Shown here: positions 44,252 to 47,398 of the stretch, piece after piece
Layout of the letters: each line of letters begins with the position of its first letter
How positions within the stretch are numbered: position 1 is the first letter of the stretch
Assembly: GCA_017555745.1 (NCBI GenBank)
Contig: JAFZFU010000035.1
Span: forward strand, 1-47,398
Length of the DNA: 47,398 bases
Direction of reading: 5' to 3'
Source of the DNA: Bacteroidales bacterium
Lineage (GTDB): Bacteria > Bacteroidota > Bacteroidia > Bacteroidales > P3
Program-made: the position numbers and the translations under genes
Notes under the pieces: model-generated
Seen by the model: only the letters and a program-made list of their open reading frames with translations
Databases searched by the model: none
What the model was told of the DNA's origin: nothing

Positions 44252-44288
44252 GTGTGAAAAAAGGCGACTCCGATGAGTTGCCTTTTTA
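44252..44288. terminator. Terminator of porX
   Basis: AAAAAGGCGACTC and GAGTTGCCTTTTT form a 13-bp stem with one G-T pair and a 4-nt loop, with A-run and T-run at the two sides. Confidence 0.8.
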
Positions 44289-44458
44289 GTTATCCCATAT
44301 TCGTTCGCAACCTATATTTTCATACTGCTCTATAATATCTTATGCATTGCAGGCGCTTGCCTATGCCTCTCGCCCAAGATATCTTCAAAAGTTATTTAGA
44401 GTATTCGACAAATTCTTTTCAAGTGCTTCATAAACTGCTCACACACGTTTCAAAAAGT

Positions 44459-44541
44459 TATTTCAAACTTTGAAATCATCGTTTCAAACTTTGGAATTAT
44501 CGTTTCAAACTTTGAAATTATAGTTTCAAACTTTGAAATTT
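44459..44541. repeat. Palindrome-array element P3 (four TTTCAAACTTTGAAA units)
   Basis: Four 15-bp palindromes (7-bp arms around a central C) have centres at 44468, 44489, 44510 and 44531, exactly 21 bp apart, with 6-bp linkers such as TCATCG, TTATCG and TTATAG. The second unit has GGAA in place of GAAA. The same motif and period occur at 25141-25197. The array lies between two converging genes; the remainder of 44289-44909 holds only related AAAGTTTTTGAG-like words and no defensible gene. Confidence 0.8.
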
Positions 44542-44909
44542 GGATTATAAACTACTGTAGAAAGTTTTTGAGACAATCGCAGAGAGTTTGTTGAATATCT
44601 CCGGAAAGTTTTTCAAACGTCTCCACCCAATAGCAGAGATACTTCAAACAGATTATTGAATGTATCTGTATGATTTAAATATAAGATACATAATGGTATA
44701 AAAATATATCCCAATGAAAGTCATTAGGATATATCGCATAGGTCATTGCAAGGCTTTTTATTTTCGTTTCATCTGCCTACGTTCATTTGGTTTATAACTA
44801 CATTTAATTTGCATCGGTCTGTTTCTGCTAAACTGCCTTTGCTGAACTGTGGTGTGGCTCTCTATCGAATGTCTCTTTCACCTAAAACTACTATGTTTTG
44901 TGAAATATT

Positions 44910-46208
44910 TTATAAGTTGCCTTTTAGTTTCTTATAACATTCGTCCTCGAGAGGTACAAAGTTGTAGTTTTCAAAAAATCTCTCGTCGTACCGGCCATTG
45001 CTCATAAGGGTAGAATACAACTGTAGTTTTGTATCTTTAATGACATTGTCGGGCAAGGTGTCGGTATCGTTTTTCTTGAAATCCACCAATTGATACACAT
45101 ACGAATGCTTATACGACTGATGTTCCATAGCATTTTGATAGCCATACTCCATGTGGCAGACATTGTCGCTACTCGCGGCCGAACGATACGAAAACAATGT
45201 ATATTTTCCGGCTATCTTTTTATATACATATTCTGCAGTACTATAATGTACCACGCCCGATCTGAATGGACCTACAATCTTATACATAAAGTTGTCAGGA
45301 TTTGTATATTCTCCTGAATATTGATAAGTTATTTTACATACAGCCAAGTCTGTTTTATCTATAACCACGGTAAAAGTATAACTATATTTGGATTTAGACA
45401 GCATGGTTATAAGGTAGAATTCTTTACCTTCGCCATCAGTAAATTCTTCCAACTTATAATTATAATCTTTTCTCTTCCTTTTGGCAAAAACATACGAAGC
45501 ATTTGGAATTTCTATACAATCAACTATAGTTTCATCATCATCGAAACTCATCAATTTATTCATTTCCACTCTCGAACCTACTACTGTCAAAAGATATGTG
45601 GTGTCGAACACCGGTAAACGATGTTTTTGTATCAACTTATAGTTACTCTCAATGGCTCGCTTATTAGGCAACACTTTGTAGTATCTCTTTTTGGCAAATT
45701 TTCCATAGCCGGCACGGTACACATCTGTAAGACTTTCGTAGAAAAGATACAGGCTGTCGTTGGCCATGGACCAGTTACGGAAAAAGAATGTAGATACCGT
45801 AGGGGTGGAATGATAGTTTTGGGGAATACGCCTCAACACCTCGTCCAGCAACGACTGTGGCGAAGCAAAATCCTTGACCGTTACCTCTTTGAGTTCTATA
45901 TTATGGGGAGTGAGTTTTACATGACGCTGTTTTCGCAGGTCGCTTATAGATATATGCAGTTTTTCGTAGCCCATAGCGGAAAACACCACCGTGTCCGAAA
46001 GGCGATTATCGGCCACCTTAAGCACATAATGGCCATCGGCGTTGCTTTGTGTGCCAACGTAAGTACCCGAGACTTGGAGGGCAACGTAGGGAAGCCGTTC
46101 GCCCGTAGACTTGTCTTTGATAGTACCTTTAATCTCTATCATGGTTTTGCCAGCCACAACATTCCAAGAAAACAATAATAACATTGCTATATATATATAT
46201 CTTTTCAT
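44910..46208 (-). CDS. Exported protein with carboxypeptidase-like regulatory domain
   Basis: A 432-residue protein with a signal peptide (YIYIAMLLLFSWNVVAGK), a carboxypeptidase-regulatory-like beta sandwich (about 22-105, IEIKGTIKDKSTGERLPYVALQVSGTYVGTQSNADGHYVLKV) and a 300-residue domain of unknown function with many strands (SPQSLLDEVLRRIPQNYHSTPTVSTFFFRNW). Similar proteins are widespread in Bacteroidota, where the first domain is shared with outer-membrane receptors. No barrel is evident. It converges with porX. Function unknown. Confidence 0.82.
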   Translation of the reverse strand: MKRYIYIAMLLLFSWNVVAGKTMIEIKGTIKDKSTGERLPYVALQVSGTYVGTQSNADGHYVLKVADNRLSDTVVFSAMGYEKLHISISDLRKQRHVKLTPHNIELKEVTVKDFASPQSLLDEVLRRIPQNYHSTPTVSTFFFRNWSMANDSLYLFYESLTDVYRAGYGKFAKKRYYKVLPNKRAIESNYKLIQKHRLPVFDTTYLLTVVGSRVEMNKLMSFDDDETIVDCIEIPNASYVFAKRKRKDYNYKLEEFTDGEGKEFYLITMLSKSKYSYTFTVVIDKTDLAVCKITYQYSGEYTNPDNFMYKIVGPFRSGVVHYSTAEYVYKKIAGKYTLFSYRSAASSDNVCHMEYGYQNAMEHQSYKHSYVYQLVDFKKNDTDTLPDNVIKDTKLQLYSTLMSNGRYDERFFENYNFVPLEDECYKKLKGNL

Positions 46209-46483
46209 AAGCCGTTGATGAATTAATTTGTTTATATTTTCTTTGATAAAAAGTCGTGTATATCAATTATTTTTCGCATTTTTATAGTGACAATCAATTA
46301 AATACAAATAAAAGATATATGCATAACTTTTGTACAAAATACGGAAAAATTCTTGATATATGCAAGCAATTATCAAAAAATCTAGTAAATGAATTTGGAA
46401 ATATACTAAGAAGATGTGTTGTTTCCAATTTTTTAAACCTCTAAGTGATAGCATTATCATTAACAGCTGAAGCTATGATTATT

Positions 46484-46569
46484 GGCAACTTCTAAAAATT
46501 CCGCGTTCTATGAAATTGAATTGATTGCAGAAAGAACTTTTGTGTGCTTTGCGTTTTTTAGACGTTGCC
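46484..46569. repeat. Second copy of the GCAACTTCTAAAA inverted-repeat element
   Basis: GGCAACTTCTAAAA at 46484-46497 faces TTTTTAGACGTTGCC at 46555-46569. The left arm shares 13 bases (GCAACTTCTAAAA) with the element at 39749-39841, and the overall length (86 vs 93 bp) is similar. No gene is visible in 46209-46804 apart from this element and the terminator near 46751. Confidence 0.55.
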
Positions 46570-46750
46570 TGCAAGAAATTAACCGACGAAACTCCGGGCA
46601 TGTATTGTTCAAGATACTCCGATAATCAATAATTTAGTCCGATAATTATTCTACACAGGTTAGGGAACGTTGTACATCCTTATCATACTTTCCAAAATTT
46701 CCATATTCGAACTTAATTATCAGAATAACATTACTGCTTATACATAAAAT

Positions 46751-46780
46751 AAGGCTACACAGCCGATGCTGCATAGCCTT
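46751..46780 (-). terminator. Terminator of the T9SS cargo gene
   Basis: AAGGCTACACAGC (46751-46763) and GCTGCATAGCCTT (46768-46780) pair over 11 of 13 positions with a CGAT loop, 24 nt past the stop on the minus strand, with T-rich sequence beyond. Confidence 0.65.
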
Positions 46781-46804
46781 ACACTATTTTATATCTATAT
46801 CCCA

Positions 46805-47398
46805 TTAATTTACCACCAATTTCTTTGTTGCAACTCCTTTGGGAGTATATAATTTTACTATATACACACCCTTGGGATAGTCGGCAACTGTAAGTTGAGT
46901 GGACACTCCTTCGCAATCCATACTTTCGACCATAACCCCATTCATGGAATATACCTCTATTCGTTTCATCGAAAAGGACGAGAAAATCGTCAGAACATCA
47001 TTGGCCGGATTGGGCATAAGATGCGTATACTTCTCGAGCAATGTAGTTTGTATGCTTATTGGACTGCTTACGGTATCTCCGGTTATGTAAAACTCTACGC
47101 CGTTGCTCCAATTGCTATATTCGCCATTGTTGCATTTGGCTCGTACGTAGGCCACATACCATGTACCAGAGTCCAAGCCACTAAGGCGATAAACTGTAGA
47201 ATTCATTTCCAATATGTTTGCTTCGTCGGGCAATGTTCCCATAGGGCCGTAGGCCAACTCCCAGCCTATGCTGTTTCCTATACTGTCCCAACTAAGCAGT
47301 GCCGATATGCTATCGGTACCAAGCACAGCAAAATTAGTAACATCAGCACATGTGTCGGCTCTGTAGTAACCGGTGGTATCAAAGATTGGAAAGATTGG
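46805..47398 (-). CDS. T9SS type A sorting-domain protein, C-terminal part (cut by window edge)
   Basis: The frame is open from the right edge to the stop at 46805; the apparent GTG start at 47326 is internal, since upstream codons read on without a stop (Y-Y-R-A-D-T-C-A-D-V-T-N-F). The visible 197 residues contain a fibronectin type III-like domain (about 20-100, DSISALLSWDSIGNSIGWEL to NGVEFYITGD) and a C-terminal secretion signal (PNPANDVLTIFSSF, VYSMNGVMV, YPKGVYIVKLYTPKGVATKKLVVN) typical of type A cargo of type IX secretion. The protein is therefore exported across the outer membrane. Its catalytic part, if any, lies outside the window. PorX at 42686 regulates this secretion route in other species. 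Confidence 0.9.
   Translation of the reverse strand, partial: PIFPIFDTTGYYRADTCADVTNFAVLGTDSISALLSWDSIGNSIGWELAYGPMGTLPDEANILEMNSTVYRLSGLDSGTWYVAYVRAKCNNGEYSNWSNGVEFYITGDTVSSPISIQTTLLEKYTHLMPNPANDVLTIFSSFSMKRIEVYSMNGVMVESMDCEGVSTQLTVADYPKGVYIVKLYTPKGVATKKLVVN

Noticed and set aside
44746..44937. A 63-codon plus-strand frame in the gap between converging genes
   Set aside because: No promoter or domain, partly overlaps the end of the gene on the other strand, and its composition is not protein-like.
45621..46178. A 185-codon plus-strand frame
   Set aside because: Antisense to the exported carboxypeptidase-regulatory-domain protein, which has a signal peptide and a clear domain.

Overview
The window comes from a Bacteroidota chromosome, most likely a Bacteroidales with type IX secretion. 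Signs are the promoter grammar (TTTG-like -33 box, about 19-21 nt, then TAnnTTTG), a short primary sigma factor of the sigma-ABfr type, families nearly confined to the phylum (DUF3822, DUF4293, DUF1599 and BT_3928-like proteins, an outer-membrane barrel with carboxypeptidase-like domain), PorX, and a protein with a T9SS type A sorting domain. The DNA is AT-rich and no species can be named from it.

Layout. 1-5750: a compact type II-C CRISPR-Cas locus: array of 47-bp repeats (7 seen, continuing left of the window), then cas2, cas1 and cas9 on the minus strand, and a tracrRNA gene just upstream of cas9. 5830-8200: a sparse accessory-like stretch with a ~140-bp palindrome-array element, a small unknown ORF, a predicted RNA pseudoknot and an HU-like protein with an acidic, glycine-rich tail. 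8200-24950: mainly minus-strand housekeeping genes: ADP-forming acetyl-CoA synthetase, an EamA transporter, pdxJ, purC, rsmD, a glycosyltransferase, an LptF/LptG permease, rseP, dxr, an M23 peptidase and small envelope proteins, interrupted by a plus-strand DRTGG/GHKL-ATPase pair. 25470-32810: a minus-strand redox/unknown operon (DUF1599, DoxX-Trx, TlpA, DUF4293) divergent from a plus-strand series folP, cdaA, acyltransferase, aspS. 32890-38500: small envelope proteins, a SprT-like protein, a radical SAM protein, ispE, two identical tRNA-Asn genes and a CPBP protease. 38800-47398: rpoD, a TonB-dependent-receptor-like barrel, porX, a carboxypeptidase-regulatory-domain protein and the 3' part of a T9SS cargo gene that runs off the right edge.

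How it fits together. The CRISPR locus looks complete for adaptation (Cas1, Cas2) and interference (Cas9, tracrRNA, array). The main observation is that each repeat carries a full housekeeping promoter (GTTG, 19 nt, TATCTTTG), so every spacer may be transcribed on its own by the sigma factor family encoded at 38814. The tracrRNA has its own promoter and intrinsic terminator, and the cas9 promoter sits directly behind that terminator. dxr and ispE belong to the MEP isoprenoid pathway. The sigma factor, PorX and a T9SS cargo occur within 9 kb. Three intergenic regions carry arrays of palindromes with a 21-23 bp period; I do not know a described family for these, and they and the repeat-borne promoter are the best candidates for something new.
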